Positions 26,360-39,096 of a DNA stretch of 64,000 nt are shown in pieces; within the stretch, counting starts at the first letter, position 1, and each line of letters starts with the position of its first letter. The notes beneath the pieces were generated by a model. The model was not told the origin of the DNA, did not search any database, and worked only from the letters and a program-made list of their open reading frames with translations. Made by a program: the position numbers and the translations under genes. Origin of the DNA: Plectrocnemia conspersa (taxonomy: Eukaryota; Arthropoda; Insecta; Trichoptera; Polycentropodidae); the NCBI GenBank assembly GCA_009617715.1, contig VTFK01000148.1, forward strand, positions 744,001-808,000, read 5' to 3'.

Positions 26360-26894
26360 ATATACGTCATCGTTACCGATTGAGTTCAAATATCATAAAA
26401 ATACTGAATTTCAATATTATATTGTGTCTGAAAAAGCAAAATAATTATATAATATAAAAATAATCATTCCAGTTAAAGATCTCATTATATTTATTAGTTC
26501 TTAAAGTATGTTTTAAAATGTAAATATTTAAAAGTAGTAGATAACTGTAGCTTCAGCGCATATGCTTGAAAAAAAAACACTAATTTGATTTTCAATTATA
26601 TTTAAATACAAAATGTTTATTAAAAATATATTATTATTTACGAAGTGAGATAAAAAAATACGGTAAATGAATTTTTATAGCAGCAACTGCTAAATCTACA
26701 TTAATTTTAAGTTATAAGTTCGATAGTCTGGTCCGTTGAGATAGTCAGTGTCAAGTTTGAATAAGTTGTGACTTGTCAGCCGGCTTTCAGAGCCTAAAGA
26801 CCGTGTCTGTTGCGTATTATAGATTTCGAACAACGCGTTGCAAAAAAGTGGCACGGGTGCATGCAAAGAGGCTAAAAAATGGTTCATTTAAACA

Positions 26895-27595
26895 GGCAAT
26901 TGACTATTCGAGGGCTTACTGAAGAACTGAACATCTTGTACTGGTCCGTGCAAAGCTATTTAACTGATAATTTGCAAATGAGACGAGTGAGTGCGAAATT
27001 TATTCCCAAACTTTAAAGGAAAATCGTGTGTCAGTTTGCACGGAATTAGAGGATCGTCTTGATGCATATCCGGCCTTCATGGTCAAAATTATAATTGAAG
27101 ATGAAAGTTGAGTGTATGGCTATAATGGAAAACGCGTGGCTTTCTTCGCCCTAAGAAAGCACGTCTGTCAAAGTCGAACGTCATGGTCATTCTAATTGTT
27201 TTTTTCGATAGTGAGGGCATAGTGCGACCAGAGTTTGTTCTAAGATGAATCACTGTAAACTCCAAATATAACAAGGGCGTACTGAAAAGTTTGCGAAATG
27301 ATGTACGACATCAAGACAACGCCGTGAAACACCTCGCTTCTGATCCGCGAATTTTTGGACGAAAAAAAAGGTTTCTGTCTGTCCACATTTAGCACCATGC
27401 GACTTCTGGCTCTTGCCGAAAATTAAAACCGTGTTAAAAGGAAAACATCATCATCATTCCCGGCATTGAGAGGGTCACGACAAAGCACTAAAGGTCTTTC
27501 CGAAAGACGCCTTCCAGAAATGCTTCCAATCGTGGAGTCAACGTTGGGATAAATGTATCGCTACCCAAGGAGAGTACTTTGATGAAGATTAATTT
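26895..27595 (+). pseudogene. mariner transposase remnant (SETMAR/FLJ37770-like lineage)
   Basis: Blocks in order on the plus strand are QLTIRGLTEEL near 26897, SVQSYLTDNLQMRRVSAKF near 26945-27005, ENRVSVCTELEDRLDAYP near 27020-27075, IIIEDES-stop-VYGYN near 27090-27125, and KARLSKSNVMVILIVFFDSE near 27155-27215. A DNA-containing piece lies near 27320, then HLAPCDFWL near 27390-27415, and KDAFQKCFQSWSQRWDKCIA near 27500-27560 followed by GEYFDED. This covers most of a mariner transposase with stops, frameshifts and a deletion around the second catalytic block. The long open frames on the opposite strand are shadows. Terminal repeats were not identified. Confidence 0.85.
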
Positions 27596-27809
27596 ATATT
27601 TGATGTGAGCTATTATTTTTTTCGTAATAAATATATTCATCGTATTTTTAATACGTGCATTAAATTTTTTTTAACGATTTAAAATATATTAAAATAAAGT
27701 TTGACGAATTCTAATTGGGTTTATCTCAAAAACGTTTCAATACATCTATATAAAGGTGAAAACGTAGTTATAATCTAAAAATGTATTTTAATTTAAATAC
27801 AGACTGAAA

Positions 27810-28210
27810 TTGAATTCGTGATTAAATGGATTTAGCGTACTTTCACTTCAGACATCGATTTCCTACTCCGCTAAACCGAACGGATATCGAGAGAATAATT
27901 AACGCCGGAAACGGAAAATTTCGACTCATCGCGAAAACTATAAAATTGGGCAATTACAACCTCCTGGCGACAAGTGCTAAATTAATGACATCGGACGTTA
28001 ATCATTTTTGACCATCGACGCGAATAACGAACGGCGTTGGTTGTGCTTTTTTTTTGGGCCTGTCATCGCCACGTAAATCATTTGTTCTCCAATTACCGGA
28101 ATGATTGGTTTTTCTGGCTGTTTGAAATGACCTCGCACGTGTACGTACAAGTAGCGTATGATGTAATATGTATATGACGCAGATATTTTTTCAGAACATG
28201 TCATTTTCAT
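27810..28210. other. GC-richer block without a recognised gene
   Basis: Open frames lie on the plus (27826-28011) and minus (28210-27998) strands, but neither has a domain or splice context. The base composition resembles the other island-type non-coding blocks. Confidence 0.35.
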
Positions 28211-31199
28211 AGTTGTATTTTTTTACATATATTTTTCATTTATTATATTTGTATGTATTTATAATGCGTTTGTAATAAATTTTTCATTTATGGAATGATT
28301 TTTATTAATATATTAGGCACTTACTTTATTCGTAAATCAATAAAAAAAATCCCTAGTTTTACATTAGAATCAAGTATACTATGTTTAAAACATGGACTTG
28401 AAATGATAGAAAATCTCATTTAAAGCTAAATTAATTTTAACATACAAACGCTTATATTATTGATTACTTTCAAGCATTATTAAGAGCGTAATATAATTAT
28501 TCAAAACTTTTCTTAGACCTAGCTACCCTTAAAATTCACATTCTCGCGATGAATGATTTGTTATGAATCGATTAATAAAACTAAAAACTTATAACGAAAT
28601 GTACCGCGTAACGATCCGCAAACACTCTTCGCCGTTTAATATAAACATTTTGTAAATTATTTCTTTATTATTAGTTTCATTTTAAAAACGAATCATTATT
28701 AAATAACTAAAAATACAATATTTTAAATTATTACACGTAGAATTCATGTTTATTTTATTATTTCACGGAATATTTATTTCAATTTTAATAACACTATGCA
28801 CATATTAATACATTTGTACTTAATATGCATAAGAAATAGAAGGTTTTATTTATTTATTTTAGTTCGTGATGAATAAATATAATGCATTTTAATTTTCTGC
28901 ACGTTTTGCAACACTGTTAATGTATAATTCGTGTTTATTTTGAATACACGGGATATTTATATGTAAATGAAATTAAATAAGGGTTCGTCCACGTCGTTCA
29001 ACGGTTCAGTAACCTTTTGTACCATTCAAATGAGTTTATATCGATTTGCAAAAAGCATTTTACGATTTTTGTTAGTTGCTTTTTTATAAGTTAAACAGCT
29101 TTAGTTGCCTTAGATGGTCTTGTTAGCTTTTTTCGAGTTACTAAAGTAGCTGGCATTAGTATGTGAACTATTGCAATAATCGCTTTAAAGGATATTTTGC
29201 TCTTTCTCGAGTATCACAGAGATTAGACAACTCTGTCCTCTGTTTGTACTTCAACGACAAATATGTTTGTAAATTTTACAATATGGGGTTTTAATAGATA
29301 AACGACTTAATTATTATTGCATCAATTAATACTACACTAATACTAAAGTTGGTTGTTGAAAAGTATACGTTTATTGTCTAGTAGACGGTAAATTTTTTCA
29401 CAAAAGCCAACTTAATTTTTTATTCATTTTTAATGCCAATAATACTGTTATTTAAACTGTAAATTAATTTATAAATATGTTTTTAATAAATTATTGCAGA
29501 ATATGTACAATTTTTAATGTTCATTTAAAACAGTACATATTGTTTTAAAATATAAATACAACTTTGCGTGTTGTATTTTTGATATAGTAATACAAATTTC
29601 CCAGAATTTTTTGAGATATTTGTACATGTTTAATATAGAGTATGTATTTATATTATTACTGGTATATGGATTTTTTTTTACTAGTTATACAAAAATTTAT
29701 TCATTATTTATAAACGAACATAAACGAACGCTAAGTGATAAAACATTTATAATATTACATTATTAACTCATTTAAATTTATCATTTGGGATGTAATTAAT
29801 ATTCTGACTAAAATATTTAATGCAATGTCTGATAACATTTACTTTTTATCAAAAAATTACATTATTTTATAGTATTATTTATGTAGTTTTTTTTTATAAA
29901 AATATTAAGATTATCTAGCGAATAAATCACCTAGCCAAAAACTTAATTATATAAGCATTTTAAAGTTGACTATTGACTGGCAAATGATAAACTATCTGCT
30001 CTGAATGTAGCTGTAAATTTAGCATATTTACTATTAGTACTTTTTTTTAAAAATGCAGAGGTTTTTAGAGGTTGTTTTATCCTCGAAATATACTTGAGAA
30101 ATAAAATAAAATTTAATTTATATTTTTTTAATTTATATTTGTTTGAACAAACAATTTTTAGATTGGCCTGCACCACAGTTAAACAATAAAAATCCTTTGA
30201 TACGTAATCTACGTATTCTAATCGGCACCCGTTTCGCTTTACGTTTAATTCATAATTTTTACGTGTCATTTCTGGCCCTTTTTTAGCGCTCCCGTTTTAT
30301 TCCTCATTGTTCCAGTTACTTTACGCTTTGCGTAAATAAAGATAAGACTCCGGGATAACAATGGAAAAATTTATTGCTAACGCATTACGGCACCCAAAAA
30401 AAGAGAAGAGGAGCTACTGCCCATTGTGTCTGCAATTGCAGGCGCTGTCAAGCGCAAAAAAGCTCCTGTTATATTTTATATTTATATTTACATTGCTCAT
30501 ATTGCCCTTTAGCTGTTTTTTTATATTACGAATATTTGCACATGTTGGGAATGATGATTTAAATATATAAATATATATATTAAATTGTTACCTTTTTTAT
30601 TTTATGTTTTAATCAATCGCAGTGCACAAATAATAAATTCACGCACCGTTAATACGTCCCCTGACAGGAAGTTGGGTTTTATAAAATGGAAGTTAACTTC
30701 CCCAGTTAAAAATATTACAGTTCGAGCGAAATTTATGATATCCCGTATATTCAGGAACGCTCCATTGGACCATCAACAAAGCTACGCTGCACAGTGTCCT
30801 ATATGATCCTATAGTCCCATACAATACATAATAACATTGCATGTGCGCAATGAATTCTAAATAAAAAAAAACCTACACGTGTATGTGTTTCAATGGCTCT
30901 GTGGTATTTTTACACTTTCTGTGGCAATTAACATCGAGTGGCAATTCAATATAAAATAAAATATTGTATAATAAAAATATTTTGGAAATTAAATAACAAA
31001 GAATTTAAAACAATCAAATAATCCATTATCCATATATGTATTTTATATATCAAATGTATTTTTGATATGTATGTACTTTTAAAAAAAAAGTTTCCAAATA
31101 GTGACAATGAAATAGTAGCCTTAGTAATTTGGCTAACATGATTAAATTTAGACTTATCATTGTAAAGCAAAATTATATTATAGAACAGTGCTATAAATT
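28211..31199. other. AT-rich DNA, no supported gene
   Basis: The open frames at 29970-30269, 30361-30570 and 30585-30806 have no recognisable domain or splice pattern. Most of this stretch is homopolymer-rich AT sequence. Confidence 0.5.
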
Positions 31200-31310
31200 C
31201 AGGGAGTGTTCTTATGAAGCTTAGCTTTGTGGTATGACCTCAATATCTAACATTAACATTCTCGAGAGATTCCAAAATAAATTTCTCAGATTGATTTCTG
31301 GCTAATAAAT
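31200..31310 (+). pseudogene. jockey-like LINE fragment, C-terminal region
   Basis: The plus strand reads MTSISNINILERFQNKFLRL near 31236-31295, which matches the conserved block near the end of jockey-type LINE polyproteins (usually ASKSNIEILQRFQSKTLRMI). Nothing else of the element could be read on either side. Confidence 0.7.
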
Positions 31311-32399
31311 ATATATTTAGCTACTCAAACTGTGTCATTGTACAAAAAACGATAAAAAATATAAGTAAATAATATTTGAACAGATTAAATCTTTTCACCG
31401 GTAGGTATTCTGCTAAAATACGAGGTTGTATCTGAGCTTAAGCGTGTAAATATGTTATTACAGACAAATTGATTTTTTTACTACAGGAAAAAATCATGAC
31501 CATTAACAAAATTAATAATAACTAATATATAATAATATAGATATAAGACTTTATTTTAACTTACAGAAGCATACAAATGTAATTTATTTGAAAAAGTCTC
31601 TAGTATGAGACATCCTACGCGTTATTTTTATTTTTCCTTCTCCGAGTGCCTAGTTTTTAGGAGAAAGGAGAAAACAGGAAATATATTAATATATTATAAG
31701 AATTGCGTATTGTCCAAGCAGACAGATTTTATTTTAATAAAATAAAATACAATTTGTAACATAAGTACATTTGTGGGAGCAGAATAATACTAAAGCTATA
31801 TTACATATATTTTATATACTATTAAAATTGAATTGTATGAACTTATATTTTTTATTTCGTAAACGCACACTATTATATTAACTAGTATACATTTTTAAAC
31901 CATAATCGCTTTCACGAAAAATATATTTTATATGTACACTTTAAAAGATACATAATGTAACTTTATGAAAGCAATAAAATTATGAACGATTAACAATAAA
32001 AAATATATATTGAAAAATGCAATGTTAGAAACTTAGTATAATTAATATATACTATTAAAGGAAGAACTTATGCTTATTTATGATTAAACAAATATTATAA
32101 CAAAGTTTGAGAATTATTATGCATGTAATAGATATGCAAAGCAGGGGTAACGTCTACAAATGAAGTCGCAAATATTATCTCTAGAATACGACCCTTCATA
32201 TTATAATGTTAAGATATGAACATATACCATAAATTTAAGTTTTTCAGATTTTAATAAACTCAAGCATTATATTACAACGACAGTCATATAATAATTATGC
32301 TTACTTAATACAAAAGTCTAAGGGAATAATTTAAACAATATCTCTCTCTCTTTCTCTAAATTTATACGTAATATAGGAATAATTAGGGCAACTAATTTT
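31311..32399. other. AT-rich DNA, nothing recognised
   Basis: No gene is supported. A short TC run lies at 32340-32356. Confidence 0.6.
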
Positions 32400-33180
32400 A
32401 ACTATATAAATCATAAATATTCGCGGCCAGAACGTTAGCGCTTGATAATGCTCCTTTTGCACGAGCTATCCAGCTTCTTAACGAGCCAAATACAAGTTTC
32501 GGCGATAACTACGAAGAGCTGAAATATTTATGTGATATGGTGCTCATCTATTTTATGTGCGAACTATAAATATTTTTTGATTTGTATAATAGCCATCATG
32601 AACTATGAAAAAAACCTGCTAAATCGTGATTGCATTTTTCTGAAAAATAAAATAAATAAATATATTTTGTCAGAAAAATGCAACCATAAGCGGCGACTCT
32701 TAAACGTAAAACTACAGCACAGACAATCAAGTATAAGTGACGAAGAAAGTAAAAAAAATGTTTCTTTCTTTACTAGCCCTGCAACTTTACTTTCCAGATA
32801 ATCCTCGCATTAGTGGAAAACTTTTACAGTTTTAAAAACTTCACCATACCTCGCACATTATCCCTTTCGACACACTTTCAAGTGTTCAATTATTTCATAA
32901 TGGTCGCGCGTGTCGCAACAGGCAAAGAATATTTTGTCACATTCACATTGCAATTAAATTTATTGTACACAAAATGGAGAACAGTTTATCACGGACGGCA
33001 CGTGCAGTCAGCGGCTCTGTGGGAGGAGGTCGGTAATTTCGGCGATAGGGGGGTAAGCGGGTGGTTTTGGTCCCGTAATATCCATTTACATATGTTGATG
33101 GGCACGAATGATGATGGGCCATAAGATGGCAACATCAAAGCTCTGTGGGAATATTATTCGTCGCACTAGATTAACTGATT
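32400..33180. other. GC-richer block with unassigned open frames
   Basis: Plus-strand open frames at 32532-32801 (89 codons) and 32813-33124 (103 codons) show no recognisable domain. GC-rich stretches at 32420-32520 and 32980-33080 resemble the island-type non-coding DNA seen elsewhere in the window. I do not call a gene. Confidence 0.4.
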
Positions 33181-33374
33181 TAATTTAAACAACTGCCGCG
33201 CGTCGAGTTTTATCATCTGTTTCTAAGATGAATGAACCAAAAAATATGAGCCCTTTCTCTTAAAGTTCATTGAAAATACATTCATATTTTTTTAAAGTAT
33301 CGGTTTGACTCTTTGGTATGAAAATCTAATATTTAAAAAAATGTATTTAAAATAATATTCCTATTTTAAATTAA

Positions 33375-33500
33375 AATAAGTTGCTTTTTAATAAGAGTAC
33401 CAAAAAAATATTGATCGTCCTGAATGTCTTCAGCACCATACATCTTCATAGCTATCACCAAAACATCCTTGTATTTGCCAAGCTCGTTGGGAATCTGGAT
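33375..33500 (-). pseudogene. orphan coding-like fragment
   Basis: The minus strand reads about 35 residues without a stop (containing IPNELGKYKDVLVIAMKMYG) between a TGA near 33505 and AT-rich DNA near 33400. The residue pattern is protein-like and unlike the surrounding sequence, but I cannot name a family. It may be a scrap of a transposon or host gene. Confidence 0.3.
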
Positions 33501-33595
33501 GGCTCACGAAAGCGCTGATATCCTATCAGTAACGATAAGAATAAAGGACGCGGTCGCGACTCTATAGAGTCTAGAGAGCCGCGATGCGTCTAGAG

Positions 33596-34085
33596 CAGTT
33601 GTTCTTATGTGCGACCACCAACGCTTTACAAAATAATATTTTCAAAAATTATGAAATTGTTTGAATACTGCTCATTTGCCTTAAATCACAAAGTACAAAG
33701 AGTGGTGCGAACACTTTGGCAATACCAGCTAAATGAAGTCATACTTTTCAGGAAGAGAACAGATAGTTTCACAAAGTATAGAAAAAAAAGTATTTGATTG
33801 TGCAAAATGAAAATGTGCAAGATTCTGTTGAGCCGTCTGCGTGATTTGCAAAATTGTAATTGATCAAATAAAATCTTATATTATATTATGGAACGGAATT
33901 TTAAAATTCATTAGACGAAGTTGAAAAAAAGCGGCCCATTAATTTTTATTAAATGAGCTTCCATTTAAATTGATCCATTTTTCCAGTAAGTAAAATAAAG
34001 CTTTAATTTTTAATCACCTCAAAAGCGAAAAGAACTGTCTATATCAATCATGCGGCCACAGTAAAATTTCACTTGAGAACCACTG
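33596..34085. mobile_element. non-autonomous hAT element with perfect 8-bp target duplication
   Basis: The element is 490 bases long. It starts CAGTTGTTCTTATGTGCGAC and its right end, reverse-complemented, starts CAGTGGTTCTCAAGTGAAAT. It is bounded on both sides by GTCTAGAG (33588-33595 and 34086-34093), an exact 8-bp duplication of the NTCTAGAN type favoured by many hAT transposases. The 62-codon open frame inside (33609-33797) has no readable transposase motif. The CAGTGGTTCT end is shared with the larger hAT at 35230-37614, which suggests related mobilisation machinery. Confidence 0.88.
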
Positions 34086-34093
34086 GTCTAGAG

Positions 34094-35221
34094 CACTCTA
34101 AAGCACTGAAGGGTTGTCAACACTGTTTGAAAAAATTATAATGATTTAATCATAATTAATGAATATTATGATGAAAAAAATGCAGTATGTTCGATGCATA
34201 ACTTTTTACTAATAATATTATTTATAGTATAAAATTAAATCTCATATTATTTTGGTTACCATAAACGATCTACTTGAATTACACAATTATCATCCGCCTA
34301 AAAGGAGTGGTCGTAAATTACTTTAATTACTACATTTAGAACAATTTGCATTTATATGAAATTTCCGTTCGAAATTATGCTCAAAATTAAGCATCCGTAC
34401 GTGATTATTGAATGTGTCTCAATTTTCATAATTTAGTTTATAGTTATATTGTTTGCATTAGTTGCAATTTAGTAGAAAATTTGGTTCAGTTCAATGTAAA
34501 ATTAACAACAAATATTCTACAGCAATAAATTATTAATTTTTCGGATATTTTATTAAATCAAAGAGATAAATCATCTATATAAATGTTTGGGTGTGGCATA
34601 TGTTTTTTTTATGTGTGGTGATTAATAGCTAATGAATCTCATGTTTTAAAAATCATACTGTATTGTGACTTTGTGTTCAAAATTAGTAATTATTATATAC
34701 TTATAATTCTGATTGCAAATAAATTACAATTGTTCAACAAAAATCTTAAATAATTATTTTGAGAGGTGGAAAATTAAAACAGAAACAATTATTTTTACAA
34801 AACATAAAAATACTCTGCCTTTTCTAAATTATGAGGGTAATAATGTAAAGTAGAAACAAAGCTTTAAATAACTAGACCTGAGCATATTTTAAATTTCCAT
34901 TAAAAGAGCTTGCTACTATTGCGGCCCTTAAACCAATATTTAATAGAAAAAGCGCGCTAACTATAAAAAATAAAAAATAATCTAAACAATTAATAAGACG
35001 CATTTTAACATATGTTTAAATTATTAAACATTAATTACAAATATTTGAAAAAAAGCTATAAAAATAAAATATAATACACATTTTTATATTAATCATAAAA
35101 ATGCATATTAACCTTCAAATACCAACAATTCAATATTACTGTCATTCTCAGACCAGAAAATAGTGAAAAAATATTTCGCAAAACCACATTAACCCACTAA
35201 TTTAAATACAAGCACATGTTG
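34094..35221. other. AT-rich DNA, nothing recognised
   Basis: This spacer between two hAT insertions has no supported feature. Confidence 0.6.
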
Positions 35222-35229
35222 ATTTAGAG

Positions 35230-37614
35230 CAGTGGTTCTTAACCTTTTCAAAGTCACGGTGCACTTTTGATCATGGGAAAAAGTGGCGGTGCAGAATTAA
35301 GAGGTCGAAAAAATATGTGGACATAAGTTTTATTACATATTTAAAAAAAATAATATATACATACAAAATTACATACAAATTTTTGACATATTTTCTTAAA
35401 TTAAATTATATAAAAAAGTTTAGTATTGAAAATAAATTTAGGTAGTTAATTTTGCCCTAGAACCAATTTTTAAATACGTGTTTTATTAAAAATATTTGTA
35501 TTAATATTTAAAGGTGCTCTTTGGGTGGCAAATCTAAGTAGTGCATTTTCCCCCCTTTGTTTACCCAAAATGACGTTCTTGCTAATCATAATGGAATTTA
35601 TATGATCAATAAAAAAATAATTAATGTGATACCTGAGCTTGTTGGCTTTTGCAGATATCAGAAATATTACGTCGAATATTGTATGTAGTTACCCTGAATT
35701 CTTCGTTTAATTTTTTTTCTGTCTTTCTCGTTTTTTAGTTTTCATATTAGTTGTTGTTGTGAAACTAAGCTCACACAAATATAATGTTGAAAACTATAAC
35801 AAAATTTTCAGTGCCTTCATGTAAAGAAGTGAATATTCCTCTTGGACAGTAATCCAAAAATTCTTCATTAACGTTATTTCGGAAAATTTAATTTTTAGAG
35901 TACGATCAGTCGACAATGAGACTAATTTGATGATTTCGTATCCGGTCATAATTTTCCAAATTTAAGAATGGAAAATAAAGTGCAATTTTTTCTTCCAATA
36001 AAGTTAAATGTTCTAATATTGCGGAAATAACTTTCTTGGGAATGTTTTAGTTAAGTGAAGGAAACATATCTACTTTTTTTTCTATTATTCGATATTTCGA
36101 AAGAGTTATTTTTTTCCGAAATCCTGTCAATTTGTTAATGGATGTCATGAATTTTTTGTTTTTTCCTTGGATGCTTGTGTTAACGTTATTTAAGTAATTA
36201 AAAATATCTGCTAAATATGCCACTTTAGCATACCAATCATTATTCTGAAGACATTTTAGAAAATCATCCATACCTACATTTCGAAAAAAGATTAACAATT
36301 CATTCTTAAGTTCTATGAATCGGCATAAAACTTTACCCTTAGATAACCACCTGACTTCAGTGTGAAAAAGCAAACACTCGTACATAGCTTCCATAGAAAT
36401 GCAAAGTTTTTTAAACATGCTTGTTTTTAAAGGTCTTGATTTTATGAAATTCAGTATATTTACAACTTGATTAAGCACAGGTTTTAGTGTTGCTGGTAAT
36501 ATTTTCGAAACTAAAGATTCTCTATGTAAAAAACAGTGCGTAGATATAATATTAGGTTTTCCTGTCTTTGCAAGGGTTACAAATCCTTTAAATGAGTCTA
36601 CCATTGAAGGAGCACCATCCATACAAATTCCTACACATAACTCCCATGATATTTTAAATTGTTCTAAATATGAATAAATAAGATCAACAACATATTGTCC
36701 TGTCGTATGCTCGGTAAGTTCTTTGCAGCATAGATATTGATTCACTATTTTGTTTTCATTTATGAAACGAACGAATCCTAGTATTTGTGCCTTACCGCTA
36801 ATGTCAGTAAATTCGTCGACTTGTAAAACAAAATATCGCTTGGAAAGTTTATCGTTAAGTGTTTTCTCAGTATCATCCGACATATTTAATTATTTTTTTT
36901 ATTGTATCGTTTGAAAGAGGAATTTTCATAATTTCCTTTTTGCTTCATCACCAAACATAATTTTTCCTATTTCACAATATGCAGGTAAAATTAGAGACTC
37001 TGCTATAGTATGTGGTTTTAATTGTACAGCAATCAATTCAGCAATCTTGTATGACGCCAGTTGTGCCTTATCGGAAGTTTTAACAGTTTTTTCAAAATAT
37101 TTCGCTTGTTTATTTTGCATACTTAACAATCTTTTGAAGTAATCTTTACTTTTTGATGCAAAATCGGCGTGCTTCGTAGTGAAATGGCGATTTAACTTGT
37201 CAGTATACATCGCGCTATTGGACAGTTTTTCTCCACATACAACACATAGTGGAATGTGATATCCTTCCTCATTAATGCTAGTAAAACTAAAACGTAAATA
37301 TTCTTCAGAATACTGTCCATTATTTTTTTTATTTTACTGGATATATTTTCTTTTGTATGAGACGTATGATGTCTAGTAACATATTCACTACTTCTTTCAC
37401 TTGTACTCCCAGTGTCAATAATATTTTGGTCTGATTCAAAATTTCGTTTGGTAATAAATTTATCCATTGTGGGGTATCACGACTATAATAAAATATAAAT
37501 TGATTGAAACATTAAGATTTGACTATTTTGCGGAATTTTTGTTTTTACCAATTTTCTCGCGGTGCACTTGCAATAATAACTGGTGCACCGCGGTGCACCG
37601 GTTTAAAACCACTG
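35230..37614 (-). mobile_element. ZBED5-like hAT transposon, nearly complete
   Basis: The ends are CAGTGGTTCTTAACC and (right end, reverse-complemented) CAGTGGTTTTAAACC, matching at 13 of 15 positions. The flanking octamers ATTTAGAG (35222-35229) and CTTTAGAG (37615-37622) match at 7 of 8. A GGTGCACCGCGGTGCACC palindromic motif lies just inside the right end at 37582-37599. The element is 2385 bases long and contains a full-length but interrupted transposase on the minus strand, followed by about 390 bases of 3' non-coding sequence. Confidence 0.9.
35621..37467 (-). pseudogene. ZBED5-like hAT transposase, frameshifted
   Basis: Reading starts MDKFITKR at 37467. A frameshift in a T8/A8 run near 37323-37330 moves to the frame that carries the BED zinc finger (CVVCGEKL, then HFTTKH). 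The next frame runs to a TGA at about 36926, is interrupted, and shifts again at an A-rich run near 36891-36898. The third open frame (36883-36047) holds the RNase-H-like core: VDEFTD with the first catalytic Asp, CMDGAPSM with the second, and TEVRWLSKGKV. After a TAA near 36047 further shifted pieces (KIKFSEITLMKNFW, then EFRVTTYNIRR) continue to a final TAA at 35621. In total this is about 600 codons, the usual length, so little is missing. It is not functional as sequenced. Two breaks fall in homopolymers, where sequencing error is possible. Confidence 0.9.
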
Positions 37615-37622
37615 CTTTAGAG

Positions 37623-39088
37623 ATTAAAGACAACATATCAATAATTATAGTTTTCTTATTAAATGTACTTAAATTATCACCTAATTTATTGTTTTTTTTT
37701 AAATTTATATACTGTGTTTTTTGCTTAAACTGTAAAAGGTTTTTAATTTCTTACCTTAGATTATAAATACAAACGTTTTGTTTTATATTCTTATTTTTAG
37801 ATAAATTCAGCTAAGAACTTATTGTAAACATGAAAATGGTTATAAACCAGTAACATGTATAATAAATATAATTAGTGTCTGTAAAATTATTTATATTATT
37901 GAAATCAACGTATTTAAAAAATCATGGATTAGTTTTATCTTGATTTTTATAATTTCAGATGAGCGAATATTTATTGTAGGGATTTAATATATAATTGTCA
38001 TAAGGTCTGTCATAAGCAATACCTAAAATAATATGTAGTAATTATTGATAAAGATAATAATAAGTATATAATATTATTACTCAAACGTCGAAAAATAACA
38101 CAGTGAAAAGTATATTCCAAAATAATTATTTTAAGGAATTTATAATAATAAATATACATTTAATTATATTTATAAGTGAAGTTAACTCTTATTGCTTTCA
38201 TCTTTATTTATAAAATAAACAATATGTTACGACTAATGCATGATGAAAAACTATGAAAATAAAATATAACGCAAAGTTAAAAACACAAGAATCTTTGAAG
38301 TATTATTTTTATATGTTTTATAATATTGTGTTATATTGCTTTATTTTATTTCAAATATGCAACTTTGCTATGTGAGCGACAAAATAGTATTGAATTTTAC
38401 ATTTATTACCCTTCGTTGAACATTGCACATCTCAGATCGTATTTGGACCACCGATTGTCGACAAGAGCAAAAGACGGGACAAGGGAGCTTATCAGAGGAT
38501 TCGTTGAAAGTTAAATATGACTGTCGTACATATGTTTGAAAAGTCCCGTCCATACTTGCTGGAGGCATTGTCGTCTCCAAAGTGAATATTTGCAAAGCGA
38601 CATTAACGTAGTGCACCATTCAATGTAACGTAACATACACACACACACACAAAGGTTATTAAATTTTATATTGAGAACTATAGCTGGTACACGTTAAATT
38701 ATGCAGTACACACGCGTTGAAATTGAATTCTTGAATGCAATTTCTATGTTAGATGGATTTCTGTGGTAATTGGTTCCTGGAAAAGGGTAAGCGCTTTGGT
38801 TGCTGCTTTAACGCTGTCAAACGTTGCCAAGTACGTCTGAATACGTACAAGATATTTTGTATACTATGTATTATTCGGATGGGTGGAAATATGCCGAATC
38901 GAAACGTTTAACATTTGTTAGAATATTTGCCAGGTTATACATATACATATACAACATGTAGGTGTGCTTATTAATAAAGCAATAACCACTCAAGTCAATT
39001 TCTGTTACATTAATTGACTTGCTTATTGGCATTTAAATTTATGTCGCTAAGAATAACATTGAGGAATAGTTAATTTGTGGTAGTCCAC
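37623..39088. other. mostly AT-rich DNA, nothing recognised
   Basis: The part at 38380-38640 is GC-richer and open on both strands (38326-38514 plus, 38619-38368 minus), without a domain. No splice pattern was seen. Confidence 0.5.
38636..38651. repeat. (CA)n microsatellite
   Basis: A short AC dinucleotide run is seen directly. Confidence 0.9.
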
Positions 39089-39096
39089 ATTCGAGG

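Noticed and set aside
27826..28011. 61-codon open frame in a GC-richer block
   Set aside because: No domain or splice sites. The opposite strand is also partly open nearby.
32813..33124. 103-codon plus-strand open frame
   Set aside because: No recognisable domain. The GC-rich half looks like island-type non-coding DNA.
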